Part shown: piece by piece, positions 54,905 through 64,000 of the stretch
Position numbering within the stretch: position 1 is the first letter of the stretch
Layout: every line of letters starts with the position of its first letter
Source: Aurelia coerulea
Lineage: Eukaryota; Cnidaria; Scyphozoa; Semaeostomeae; Ulmaridae
NCBI GenBank assembly: GCA_039566865.1
Contig: CM076947.1
Location: forward strand, 875,501-939,500
Length of the DNA stretch: 64,000 nt
Direction: 5' to 3'
Notes under the pieces: model-generated
Seen by the model: only the letters and a program-made list of their open reading frames with translations
The model's database searches: none
Told to the model about the DNA's origin: nothing
Translations under genes and position numbers: made by a program

Positions 54905-57118
54905 TATAATAATAATAATAACAATAATAATTTATTTATTTACAGTTGGTGGAGGCAATAGTTTTAAAGAAAACTAATAAATACCAACTATTTACACTAC
55001 AAAGTTCAAATATAATAAACGTAAAATAAAAACATGAATCTATGTACACATCATCTGCAGATGTTGCAACTGCAAGTGTCTCCTTTCCAGTTCTTAATCA
55101 TATTTTTGAATTGCTCTGTGTTTTGAGCAGCTTTTATCGTGTCAGATAACGTGTTCCACAAAATGCTTCCTCTGAATGATAAAGAATTGTTCCCATAAAC
55201 TAATGTATTGGTTTTAGCAGTGACGCATTTACCCATGGGCCCACTGGGCCTGGGCCCAGGGGCCCCCTAGAATTCTTAAATCTAGGAGGCCCCGAGCAAA
55301 ATTTGAAAACACCTATGAAGTGCTGTTGATTTCACTCTTGTATTTGAAATGATTGTTAAAAAGCCTCTCGAAAAGTTCATCGATAAAAGGAGGAATCTCG
55401 TTGATACCGAAGCTGAAGTCCATAAAAAGAAAGAAATGGAAGAGGCGACAACCCCATGAAACACAAAAGCCTATTTTGGATAATCTATTAGAGCAAATTG
55501 TGAAAGGAGATGAAGCTGCAACTTCCCAAAGGCAATTACCGCACATAGATTGTTGCTCAATGCAATGACCGCACTTTGCCATGCAGAGTTTCCTCCAGTG
55601 AAAGAAGTTTCTCCATGCTGAAAGGGTCAAGAGTCAGGTGTCAACTAAGGTCCACAATGTCACAAGAGCGCGTTGTTGCCTTTTGCCTAATGAATGGCAG
55701 CAAATTTTGATGTCCCGAGTCACGAGGGGGGGGGGGGATTGCCCCCACTTTGTCCAAAGCTGGGTATAGGTTGGGAAAGAACTTTCTGAGAAATGTCAAA
55801 ACTTCCATTTTAGCACTGGCATTTTGTAGGATAACCATCACAAAATATCAAATTTTTCTTGTCGCTGATGGCAAGCATGATATCAGGAGATGCATTCTAA
55901 GCCAAAGTAAAGGGCGTAGCCCCACAAATTTTCTGGGGGCTTCGCCTCCAGGCTCTTCATTTGGTTCCCCTCATTTAATTTACCCTGGCCACGCCACTGT
56001 CGTGATGTTTTTAGACCCCAGGAATATCATCCGAAATTTTGCAGCAGTGAAGGCAAGACGAAAATCATGAAAAACCATTGGACAAGGGGAGTTTTCTTGG
56101 GATTGTACGGACATGTATATATCTGTACAAGTTTACTCATTTCTTCGAGTTTTCCACTTTCAAAATGTTTAGTTAATATTAACCTGTTTGGCTACGGCTG
56201 AATCTGGTGGCCTTATCCATACATGGCATACATGCTAACAGGGTATCGCGAGTACTATGATACAACTTTTTTTAGGTATATTCTAAGGGGCCCCAACCAG
56301 TTTTGGGCCCAGGGCCCCAACAGACTTAAATGCGGCCCTGGGTTTTAGGGAGCTGCAGGAGGTTATTTGTTCGTAGGTCATATTGAATGTCCTTTGGTGT
56401 GAAGAACTCAAACATGAAGGAGGGGCAAGCCGCATTTATGCATTTATATATTTCAAGCATTAGTTTTTGCAAATTTTTGCAGTGGATCGTTAGCTCACCC
56501 GACCTTCTCAAGAGATCTTCAAACGATGCATCATAGTCACTATACAGAACTCTCAGTGCACGTTTGTGCAAACGGTTGATTGTGTTGTTTGCAGTCTTCC
56601 CACAGAACATCCAAATTAACGGGCAGTAGTTGAAGTTTGAAAGATTAAATGCATGGTAGAGTATTTTGGCCTTGTCTACATCGAGATATCGTGCAATCCG
56701 AGAAAAAGCCCCTGTTTTCTGATTCATCTCTTTACAAATGTGTGTTACGTGATCCCGAAAATTCAACTTTGAATCAATCGTAACTCCTAAGAGCTTTACC
56801 GTGTCTGCATTGACTTTAATGTTTCCATTTATGTCAAGACAGTATCTTTTGCTCTCTTTGAGACCAAGAAACATCATTTGAAATTTATCCGGGTTTGCTA
56901 CCCTGTTGTTTTCCCTAAACCAGGAGATTGCATTTTCAATATCAAACTCAAGACATGCGATTACTTCCTCAACATTTTTGCCACATGCGAATACCGTGTT
57001 ATCATCAGCAAAATTGCATACCTGGGAGCTCTGTATAGCGAAAACAAAGTCGTTGATGAATATATTGAACAATAAGGGCCCAAGGATTGAACCTTGAGGA
57101 ACACCAGACACTGTGCAC
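54905..57118 (-). pseudogene. LINE ORF2 fragment interrupted by a hAT element
   Basis: Minus-strand RT frame 57,111-56,326: MSGVPQGSILGPLLFNIFIN, FADDNTVFACG, VKLLGVTIDSKLNF, IARYLDVDKAKILYHAF, with the C-terminal tail after the hAT insert (55,236-55,051: NNSLSFRGSILWNTLSDTIK, then CSCNICR and stop). Excising 55,218-56,340 with one GGTTTTAG joins LPKT to NTLVYG and makes one frame. 5'-truncated at about 57,118 (only RT motif 4 onward). 3' tail is an AAT-type microsatellite at 54,907-54,935, usual for CR1/L2-like LINEs. Confidence 0.85.
55218..56340 (+). mobile_element. hAT element relic, 1,123 bp, 8-bp duplication GGTTTTAG
   Basis: Ends CAGTGACGCATTTA and (complement) CAGGGCCGCATTTA, flanked by ggttttag at 55,210-55,217 and 56,341-56,348. 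Subterminal regions are G/C-rich (gggcccaggggccccc). A piece of a plus-strand hAT/ZMYM-type transposase survives near 55,585-55,720: SSSERSFSMLK, a short insertion, then LRSTMSQERVVAFCLMNGS, the C-terminal dimerisation region. An internal deletion removed most of the transposase. Confidence 0.85.
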
Positions 57119-57457
57119 TAAAAGTACTGTTTATCTTGACCCTCTGTTAAGTAATATCGTTAATCTGTTTTGTTAGTGATAAAACTAAATTATATACTGT
57201 TTTCCGTTTTTACAAGGATCATTTCCATAGAAGTAGATCATATCATATCGAAATCTACAAAAACTGTTCTTTTTCTTGGCGTTTCTTCCGATAACAACAT
57301 TTATGTTCATTTTCAATGGATAATTTTTCAGATTTATGTTCTTTTTTTATTATATTTTTCAGATTTTGCAGGTTTCGCAGGTTTTACAAATCATGTTAAT
57401 TTCAAAATTTCATATTATATTTCATACTTCATTCTTTTAAGTTTTCAAGGGGCCCTC
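57119..57457. other. No gene; probable LINE 3' sequence
   Basis: AT-rich. The boundary phrase aaggggccctc at the right end matches acaaggggccctcc in the 3' untranslated region of the LINE at 40.8 kb, so a related LINE tail lies here and continues beyond the small MITE. Confidence 0.4.
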
Positions 57458-57594
57458 TAGACTTGCCCCAAGTCTGTTTTGTCAACTGTAATAAGTCTAC
57501 CGGAAAGTATATTACAAAACAATTTCGCTCTTCACTTTTCCCTTCAATTTTTTTGACGAATTCTTTTTGACGAAATAGACTTGGAGCAAGTCTA
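57458..57594. mobile_element. 137-bp MITE with 9-bp duplication GGGGCCCTC
   Basis: TAGACTTGCCCCAAGTCT and its near-complement AGACTTGGAGCAAGTCTA are the ends; ggggccctc flanks both sides (57,449-57,457 and 57,595-57,603). A 9-bp duplication is the usual length for Mutator transposases, so this could be a non-autonomous partner of a MULE such as the one 4 kb away. That link is only by duplication length. Confidence 0.8.
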
Positions 57595-57715
57595 GGGGCC
57601 CTCCGATAAAAACTTGATTACAATATACAGATTTAAAATTCACTAAAAAACCATTATTTTAAATGCCTATTTACAATCATATTAAGTGGGTACCAAGGCA
57701 AGATACAAATTATCC

Positions 57716-58010
57716 CAAATTTCTTGACATCTCCGAGATTATCTCCGACAACTCCGAGATTATCTCCGACAACTCCGAGATTATCTCCGACATCTCCGAG
57801 ATTATCTCCGACATCTCCGACATCTCCGAGATTATCTCCGACATCTCCGAGATTATCTCCGACATCTCCGACAACTCCGACATCTCCGACATCTCCGACG
57901 TCTCCGTGTTTTCGGCCTGGCCGAAGTCTTGGCACATTCTTTTAAATAACGCTTCTTAAAATTATCAGAGTTGAGTACTTGAAGTTTCTCACAAGAAGTT
58001 TCTTAAAGTC
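57716..58010 (-). repeat. TCGGAGA minisatellite, right member of the inverted pair
   Basis: Read on the minus strand from 58,010: taagaaacttcttgtgagaa, acttcaagtactcaactctg, then ggccaggccgaaaacacgga and gagatgtcg/gagataatctcg units to 57,716. This parallels 40,455-40,760 in order and orientation outward to inward. Arms agree best at the ggccaggccg junction and in the array; the outer 90 bp has diverged. Confidence 0.85.
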
Positions 58011-59080
58011 TCAATCAATGAAAATTTCTACAGTGACTAGATACCAGTGCCATTGTGGATATTCAAAACAAAATTTTTAAAGCCTTTCCAATAATTTTTA
58101 GACATTCAATTCAATTACCTTCCGATAGCTATTACCCTATATAGGGTGATATAGCAAACAAGTGAAAATAAAATAAAACTATGCTGAGGATTTCCTTTCG
58201 TATTAATAGTTTCTTAAGTTATATCAGGTCTGTTCTTTTTGCAAAAACCTATCACACTCTACCACAGTATACCTAGGTCGACCTGGAAGCACTATTGGTC
58301 ACGACAAAGAGTGTTTGACGCCAGATCAAATTCGAAAATTCCAGATCGAATTCGAAAATTCGTGCAAGTGAAAACGCTGATGGGCAAGAAGATTCATCCG
58401 AGAAGATATGAAGCTTGAGCTTTACGAAGAAAGAGTTTCAAAAATTTTACGGGGAAAATAATTCAACCATAGCCTGAAAGAATTTAAATTCGTATGGTTT
58501 ACATGGTTTCTTTTTGTAGCCAGCGCCATCAACGTACAATTTCCCTCAATTTTATCGATTCATACATGTCAGACCGGGCAGACATTCACAACACGAAATT
58601 TCGCTCGCCAACTTGAAATTGAACTGAAAATCAACACAGCATCTTATAGTTGGCTTCTTCAAAACAAACATAATTTTCTTTTGTAACAAAGTTAAACGAA
58701 CAAGGAACAATAAAAGATAGTGTGTCTTTTCCATATGAATATTTGTACTAAGCTCCATCAAGAAACAGTCCACAGTTGGGAAACTTGATGAAGATGAGGA
58801 GGCATCACTACCTAGGCGCCAAAAAACATCCTTAAGTCTTTGTGGTTCTCTGCAAGAAATTTTCACGCAGCAAATATCTGGGAATAAAAGCAATGCTGTG
58901 AAGAAACTTACCAATGTTTTATTAGGACTTGCTTGCATTTTATTTATCTGTTTCTTCATTTTATTCTTGTGTATTGAAAGCGTTCTTGTGAGTTCTTGAA
59001 AGGCAGTGATTTCTCGCTCGAAAATCGATCAAAGAGAAAAAAATTTCGTGCCGACGCCAGATCGAAGACTTGCTTGGATT
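58011..59080. other. No gene recognised
   Basis: AT-rich spacer. 58,318-58,360 carries two units of the 20-bp gaattcgaaaattccagatc repeat that is amplified at 59,081, preceded in both places by gacgccagatc. The two loci therefore derive from one repeat. Confidence 0.45.
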
Positions 59081-59160
59081 CGAAAATTCCAGATCGAATT
59101 CGAAAATTCCAGATCGAATTCGAAAATTCCAGATCGAATTCGAAAATTCCAGATCGAATT
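59081..59160 (+). repeat. Perfect 20-bp tandem repeat, four copies
   Basis: cgaaaattccagatcgaatt repeats exactly from 59,081 to 59,160; the next unit is mutated. Each unit contains a near-palindromic ttcgaa/gaattcgaa core, so several frames on both strands are open. These frames are not genes. Confidence 0.95.
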
Positions 59161-59566
59161 CGAAAGTTTGCACTGCTTCAGTCACATGACTCATATGCGT
59201 CCCGACATGTCCCAACAGGTCCCAATAAAAGCAACGTCGCAAGACAAAACGCAGTTTGAGGGATTTTGACTTGGTTCCTGATCACTGAATTTCTATTTCC
59301 CGCTTTATGCTTTGCGGGGCAAATGAAAGGTTTACATTGTTGTTAGTGCAACATTCCCAGTTATCTGTTTTCGTCAATGCAAACTTTCGCACAATCAGTG
59401 TTGATACATACCTTTGAGACGAGGCCATTAAGGTTTCCTAGCATTATACGTCTTGAAAACGCAAACGCAGACGGAGATAAATCTCCCCAACTGATGATAA
59501 GCTTCATATTTGAAGGCATTCAGTGTATTGGTAGAAGTAAAAGTGGAACGCGAATCTTTGCGATCA
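59161..59566. other. No gene recognised
   Basis: Low-information sequence inside the right end of the 22.7-kb insert. A 68-codon frame at 59,377 has no recognisable motif. Confidence 0.4.
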
Positions 59567-59787
59567 TGAAATACCCCAAATAACCTTTGCAGGTTTTCCC
59601 AAGACCAAAGGTGCTGAACAAAAAAAAACCCCAAAAGGTTTTTAAAGAGTCTGAAAAACCTCTGGGTTATTGAAGAAACCCCAACCAATGACCCGTTCTC
59701 CAAAAAAACCTTTGAGGGTTTCTATGAGCATGAACAACCCCAAGGTTTTTTCAAACACCCTATGTAGCACCCTTATTTTTTTGAGTG
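59567..59787. repeat. Right terminal region of the 22.7-kb insert, GGTTT hairpins
   Basis: Alternating aaccccaaaaggttttt, aaaacctctgggtt, aaaaacctttgagggtttc and aaccccaaggttttt motifs form a chain of small stems, mirroring the left end at 37.1-37.5 kb. ggtgct (59,612) and agcacc (59,766) bracket the chain as ggtgct does at the left end. The last 22 bases are the terminal inverted repeat. Confidence 0.8.
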
Positions 59788-61362
59788 TATGCTCAAGACA
59801 TAGTGCAAACTGTCAATAATATAATGGGGAGCTATAGTGAATTTAATAAGATGAATGTAGATGATGCAGCAAAAAAAGTGAAGGAGAGCATAAGTAACAC
59901 GCTAACGGACAGAGTAGCGGTTAATCACTGTGTCGTAAAAGAATTGAGTAACAACTTTGGCAAGGAACTTAATGAGCTCAACTGTAATGTTCATCCATTG
60001 GATAGCCTTGCCAAAGAAGCAAAGAAAGTTCTTAAGAAAACGGAAAAAGATAAAGGAATTAAGACAAATTTGTTTGGAAAAGAAGCAGTTGCACTCAATA
60101 TTATCCTAGCAGTTTCAAAGCTTAAGCATAAAAATGGAAGTGGAGATCCTAGCTCTTTCAACTCCTTCATGAGAAGCAACAAGATTGACTCCACACTTTT
60201 GCCCAGATTTGTTGGAAACCGTTTCCATGTCATGTTCAAGCTTGCAGGATCAATCTATCATCTGCAAGGAAAGTTGACGGAGTACTTGGAAAGGTGGTGC
60301 CCTGCAGTAAAATTAGGGCAAGCACTACTTGCTGATCTGAAGACCGAAGAAGCGCGCTCAAAGTTGCAAGCACTTGGGCTTCTAGGAAAACTTGTCACTG
60401 GCCCATGGATGACTAACGTGTATGGCAACAAAGAAAATATCCATCATTTAGAGATGACACCACTTTTTAAGAAGGTTTTGGAATCCCTTCATGCATATAA
60501 GTCATCTCCTGAGTCAGTCCTAAGCTCAATGAATGATGCTTTTGCCAAGCCTTTGGACTTGTCTGATGAAGTTTTGGTATCCCTGAGAAAAGATACAGAG
60601 AATAAAGAAGAGTTATACAAGATAGTGGCAGCAATTTGTGAAGGTTTTATCACAGTTCTCCAGAGGCAACTTAAATCTTACCTTGAAGGGGAGCTATCAA
60701 ACCCCTCAGAAGAATTATCGAGGGAAACAAAATCTGCTCCCAATCACAACATGCATGCAGAGCGTGTTCTTCCTGTGGACAGAGTCAGCTCTGTGTGTAG
60801 AAGAGCACCAAATGCCAAAATAGATTTTGTCAGTTCAAAAGTGCGATTCACATTGAGTAGATCAATGGACTGGCTGCAAGAGCAACCAAATTCCAAAGCA
60901 ATGGTAGATTTTGCAATCAAAGAAGGAAGAGAGCTAACAAGGAAGAGAAAGGCAAATTATATCATTGTAGAAGACACAAAGATTAAGAGAATAAAGGAGA
61001 AATACCAACACAAAGAGTCAAGAGCAAGGAACATAATCCAAAAGAAGGTTAAAGTTTTGGTGCTGAAATCAGAAATTAATGAAGCAGAGCTAAAAGAAAT
61101 AGATGATAGTCTGTCAAATGATAAGGTTCAGCAATGTTTATGTCTAATGAAAGAACCAGAAAAATTCAAAGGAAAAGGCATTTTGCATACATGGTACGAT
61201 GGGGAAACCAATGAAAATGAGCAATACATTGGAAGAATCTGTAATGTTAGAAACAAGGACAAAGATTTCATCATGCAATATGAAGGAGATGAGGAAAAAT
61301 TCAATTTGAAAAGACATGAATTTATCACAGACTTTATCCTTGCAGACCTTGAGATAATATAA
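59788..61362 (+). CDS. Transposase-like gene, downstream half
   Basis: 524 intact codons continuing from 37,060: AQDIVQTVNNIMGSYSEFNK, ISNTLTDRVAVNHCVVKEL (probable second catalytic Asp), LNCNVHPLDSLAKEAKKVL, GNRFHVMFKLAGSIYHL, then a helical domain and, near the end, GILHTWYDGETNENEQYIGR, resembling a Tudor/chromo-like module. Stop TAA at 61,360-61,362; aataaa at about 61,503 may be its poly(A) signal. No stop or shift interrupts this half, so the 22.7-kb insert is probably recent relative to decay. Function unproven; transposon origin is inferred from the Asp-containing motifs and recurrence in memory. Confidence 0.7.
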   Translation, partial: YAQDIVQTVNNIMGSYSEFNKMNVDDAAKKVKESISNTLTDRVAVNHCVVKELSNNFGKELNELNCNVHPLDSLAKEAKKVLKKTEKDKGIKTNLFGKEAVALNIILAVSKLKHKNGSGDPSSFNSFMRSNKIDSTLLPRFVGNRFHVMFKLAGSIYHLQGKLTEYLERWCPAVKLGQALLADLKTEEARSKLQALGLLGKLVTGPWMTNVYGNKENIHHLEMTPLFKKVLESLHAYKSSPESVLSSMNDAFAKPLDLSDEVLVSLRKDTENKEELYKIVAAICEGFITVLQRQLKSYLEGELSNPSEELSRETKSAPNHNMHAERVLPVDRVSSVCRRAPNAKIDFVSSKVRFTLSRSMDWLQEQPNSKAMVDFAIKEGRELTRKRKANYIIVEDTKIKRIKEKYQHKESRARNIIQKKVKVLVLKSEINEAELKEIDDSLSNDKVQQCLCLMKEPEKFKGKGILHTWYDGETNENEQYIGRICNVRNKDKDFIMQYEGDEEKFNLKRHEFITDFILADLEII

Positions 61363-62839
61363 ACAATGTTTTCAGTTTGTAGTTAAAGGCCCTGTGTCAA
61401 ACAACAAATCTATTAACAAACAAACTCACTCTTCCATTGTTTTAAAGGATGTGCCATGAATTTTCCATACTTCTTTAAACAGAAAACATTAAAGAATATT
61501 TAAATAAAAGGTGAGGCCCGGACAATCCTGAGATATGGGTGCTGATTTTATTAGTTGACACAGGGTCTTTGTAAAGTCTGTGATAAATTCATGTCGTTTA
61601 GTGACATTAACTGACTCATCTGGACCATTAAAAATTATATTTGTTTTAAAGAAGAAATTTCAAGTATGCATATATTTGAAGGCTACAGTACCCATTTCTG
61701 GCCAATGCCATTGGCACATTTATAGAAAAATAGTGAAATTTCCAAATGACTATGGTTTTTGCCCCAACCCTAAACTCTTTTTTGCCCCAACCACTCTTAA
61801 AGATCAATGAATGGTATCAGACATAACTGAAAATTTCTGGCTGAAAAAGTGGGGGACAATTCCAACATGGCAATGATAATAATAATTTGTTGGTTCCATT
61901 GTTGTTTTGATAAAGGGATATAGTTGTTATTTTAAATATTTGGGGATTGCATCAGGTGCATCAAAGTAAGGAAGGTGGCTATGGCCCCTGTATTCTCTAG
62001 GTGCCAAAAAGACGCCCCCCTATTTATTATTGAATTTTGATAGACTTTCCCACCCCCAAGTATTATCAGCACCCCTCCCTTCAAAATCGATTTCATGGAA
62101 AATATGAGGAACAATTTTCATTTGCTTTTGCAGGCAAATTTTGTCTTTGACTTGTTAAAGTCCCAGTCCCATTTGATCATCTGGTCTATGCAAGAGTGAC
62201 TTACTCGACTTACTCACAGAACTGTTTTTCACCCCCCCCCCAACTATTAAGATTGTCTTCTATTTGGCACCTGGCAGTAAGATTAAGCATTTCAAGGTTA
62301 GGAAATTAACATTTGCTGAAATTAATGATTGTAAGCTGATAATGATAATGTCAATACAATGGTCAGAGAGAAAATTTTTTGTCAGGGAGCGCTCCCAAAT
62401 ATGATGGTCCCCCTGGGTCCTTGACCCCCATACTGATATGTCATCACTCATACAGTTCTTTTTAGACTTTCTAGGTAATTGTATCCCATAATGAGATTGT
62501 CCTACACTGGATTGTGCACTTTTCCTAAAATCAAGAATAAACTGATTATGATGATTATAATGATTATGGTCACAACACTGAAGCTTTTTATAATTGCGAA
62601 AATAGAAACAGACAAATGTAGATAACTTTTCTTCAAGTGAAGCCATGAACATGGAATAAACACCTATCTTCATTTTTTCATGCTCTTTCCCATAAGAAAT
62701 AGTTTGGGAGGCAATCTCTGACTTTTTTTTTTTTGCCAGTGCCTACTGAGATATGTGAGGAATCAGATTGAATGTGCGTTTGGGAGGCTAATGGCACGGT
62801 GGAGAATTCTTAAAGGCATTGAGTCATGTTAAGTAGACC
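61363..62839. other. 3' flank; no gene recognised
   Basis: Contains the probable poly(A) signal of the preceding gene, then AT-rich sequence with C-runs (62,231-62,241) and two stretches of ataatgattat-type simple sequence near 62,540-62,570. Open frames here are short and lack protein character. Confidence 0.45.
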
Positions 62840-62867
62840 GCATATACCCAAACTTCAAGAATCTGCT

Positions 62868-63012
62868 GACGGCCAGGTCTATAACGCGGACCTCGCGGAC
62901 CACGCGGACCTCGCGGACCAAGACCAAGGAGGTAAAATGGTCCGCGAAAAAAGGTCCGCGTTTTAGGATTTTGCATAGGGGCAAATCCTAAAGCGCGGAC
63001 CTCGCGGACCTT
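62868..63012. repeat. CGCGGACC hairpin repeat, copy 1
   Basis: ggtccgcgttttaggattt and aaatcctaaagcgcggacc form a near-perfect stem around tgcataggggc (62,952-63,012). Extra gcggacctcgcggacc units sit on both sides (62,886-62,920 and 63,000-63,012). CpG-rich against an AT-rich background. Confidence 0.85.
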
Positions 63013-63507
63013 TTTTTGTTTTATTTCCTGCTTCCAACGCTGATTTGCAAATTCATCACGATGTTGTTTCTTGCCGAGATGAAAAAGATCTGTACTAATC
63101 ACATTTCACTCCCAGTATGTGCAAGTCTCTCGTCGCCAGTTAGGGTCTGAAAAATCTTGGACGAAGCTAGTAAATGAAATATCAACACCAACGATATCCT
63201 GATTCATTTCTTTACCTGTATACGTGGCATATTTGTAGTGATGCAATCCGAATCATCTCCAAGTAAAACCCGTTTCTCGCAATAGCCATGAGTTTGATAT
63301 GACTTCCTCATTAGGCCTAAAAGCGGGCCTAAGCTTATCACCCCTCGGAAATCAATAACACCATGTGCGAAATGAGATCGAAGTCCAATTTCACGAGAGC
63401 TGAGAATTACGACTAGAGCACAATAATGTGAAAAGAAATGGCAAAAGACACGTTGGTTTTTCCTCTCCTGAAAGATTGGGGCCTGATAAACATGCAATAA
63501 AAAAGTC

Positions 63508-63578
63508 CGCGAAGAAAAGGTCCGCGTTTTAGGATTTTGCATAGGGGCAAATCCTAAAGCGCGGACCTCGCGGACCTA
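63508..63578. repeat. CGCGGACC hairpin repeat, copy 2
   Basis: The same stem-loop, essentially identical to copy 1 over about 65 bp (tccgcg.agaaaaggtccgcg, then ttttaggattttgcatag, then cgcggacctcgcggacc). The 500 bp between the copies is unrelated AT-rich sequence. Near-identity implies recent spread or conversion. Confidence 0.85.
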
Positions 63579-63629
63579 AATAATTTTCTATCCTACATGC
63601 ATGAGTAAATCCAATCATGAATGCGTGTT

Positions 63630-64000
63630 CAATTTTTATTATCCCCAATGTCGTATTTCTTGACATAGCTTCGCATTTCAAACCTTTTTGAGTGTATATT
63701 TCTCGAACGAAAAATTTTTACTGCAAAGCGAATCGAAAGACCCCACACAATGCACATTTGAAACTACGACAGTGTGGGGTTTTTTTTCAATTCATTTTTC
63801 ACTTTTCAATTTTCAATTCTGATAACAATTCACTGATTGAGAAAAATAGTCACACTGTAGTCGTAGTCTCAAATGTGCAGTGTGTGGGGTTTTTCGATTC
63901 GCTTTGCAGTAAAAAAATTTCGTTCGAGAAATATACACTCAAAAAGGTTTGAAATGCGAAGCTATGTCAAGAAATACGACATTGGGGATAATAAAAATTG
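63630..64000. repeat. Long palindrome reaching the window edge
   Basis: caatttttattatccccaat at 63,630 pairs with attggggataataaaaattg ending at 64,000. The arms remain complementary for about 160 bp (tatttcttgacatagcttcg, tcgaacgaaa, ttactgcaaagcgaatcgaa, ccccaca, tttgaaactacga) with few mismatches. The spacer is about 50 bp of attttca-type sequence. A foldback element is likely; its outer flanks and any target duplication may lie past the window. Confidence 0.9.

Larger units (their letters stand above)
37061..59787. mobile_element. 22.7-kb insertion with 22-bp inverted ends and TA duplication
   Basis: Left end CACTCAAAGAAATAAAGGTG and right end (complement) CACTCAAAAAAATAAGGGTG match at 20 of 22 positions when CT is added to each. 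TA lies outside both (37,059-37,060 and 59,788-59,789). Removing 37,061-59,787 and one TA turns GAC-TAC into GAC-TAT-GCT and restores the transposase-like frame with no other change. Both ends are rich in short GGTTT/AAACC hairpins. Inside are the kinase-MULE gene, three LINEs, a hAT element and MITEs. Either a giant TA-type transposon or a small one swollen by nested insertions; the ends alone cannot tell. Confidence 0.8.

Noticed and set aside
55353..55568. 71-codon plus-strand ORF as a gene
   Set aside because: It lies in the deleted hAT element and ends before the true hAT-like frame; it is debris of that transposase.
58961..59269. Overlapping ORFs with repeated KIPDRIRKFQ-type peptides
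   Set aside because: Produced by the 20-bp tandem repeat; three frames on both strands are open over the same bases.
37061..59787. Maverick/Polinton or Helitron identity for the large insert
   Set aside because: Mavericks have 6-bp duplications and a protein-primed polymerase, Helitrons lack inverted ends; neither fits TA flanks and CACTC ends, and no such genes were found inside.

Overview
The window is AT-rich metazoan nuclear DNA. GT..AG introns, a metazoan-type 28S rRNA fragment, Ty3/gypsy and several LINE clades, and Mutator, hAT, Tc1/mariner-like and TTAA-type elements suggest a marine invertebrate. A cnidarian is my best guess, but nothing here proves it. I see no ordinary single-copy host gene; almost everything is a transposable element, a relic of one, or a satellite.

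Layout. 0-3.5 kb: a Ty3/gypsy gag-pol on the minus strand running off the left edge. 3.7-7.6 kb: a PHD-finger fragment, a 351-bp tandem duplication and unassigned exons. 7.7-13.6 kb: TTAA elements, a Mutator-like transposase broken by a poly(A) retroposon, and a coding relic with one nonsense codon. 13.8-17.6 kb: a 28S rRNA fragment joined at the R2 target sequence to a decayed R2-like retrotransposon. 17.7-26.3 kb: unknown ORFs, a TTAA element inside a relic gene, LINE and helicase fragments, a foldback element inside a minisatellite, and a DUF6729-like relic. 26.3-35 kb: a 41-bp satellite, hAT and TA foldback elements, phase-matched small exons and a proline-rich ORF that also has a copy at 24 kb.

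36.0-61.4 kb is the most striking part. A transposase-like reading frame is split at 37,060/59,788 by 22,727 bp with matching 22-bp inverted ends (20 of 22) and a TA target duplication. Removing the insert and one TA restores the frame exactly. Inside lies a three-exon gene (47,044-53,573; 1,505 codons) joining a complete protein kinase, a Cys/DxH peptidase-like domain, a MULE (Mutator-type) DDE transposase and a SWIM zinc finger. It is bracketed by inverted TCGGAGA minisatellites at 40.5 and 57.8 kb that may be the ends of its own element. LINEs, a hAT element and small inverted-repeat elements are nested around it. 61.4-64 kb holds duplicated hairpins and a long palindrome.

Several insertions can be read to the base because removing them restores a coding frame: the poly(A) retroposon at 9.7 kb, the TTAA element at 19.7 kb, the hAT element at 55.2 kb and the 22.7-kb insert. 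Identifications rest on motifs read by eye, without database searches.
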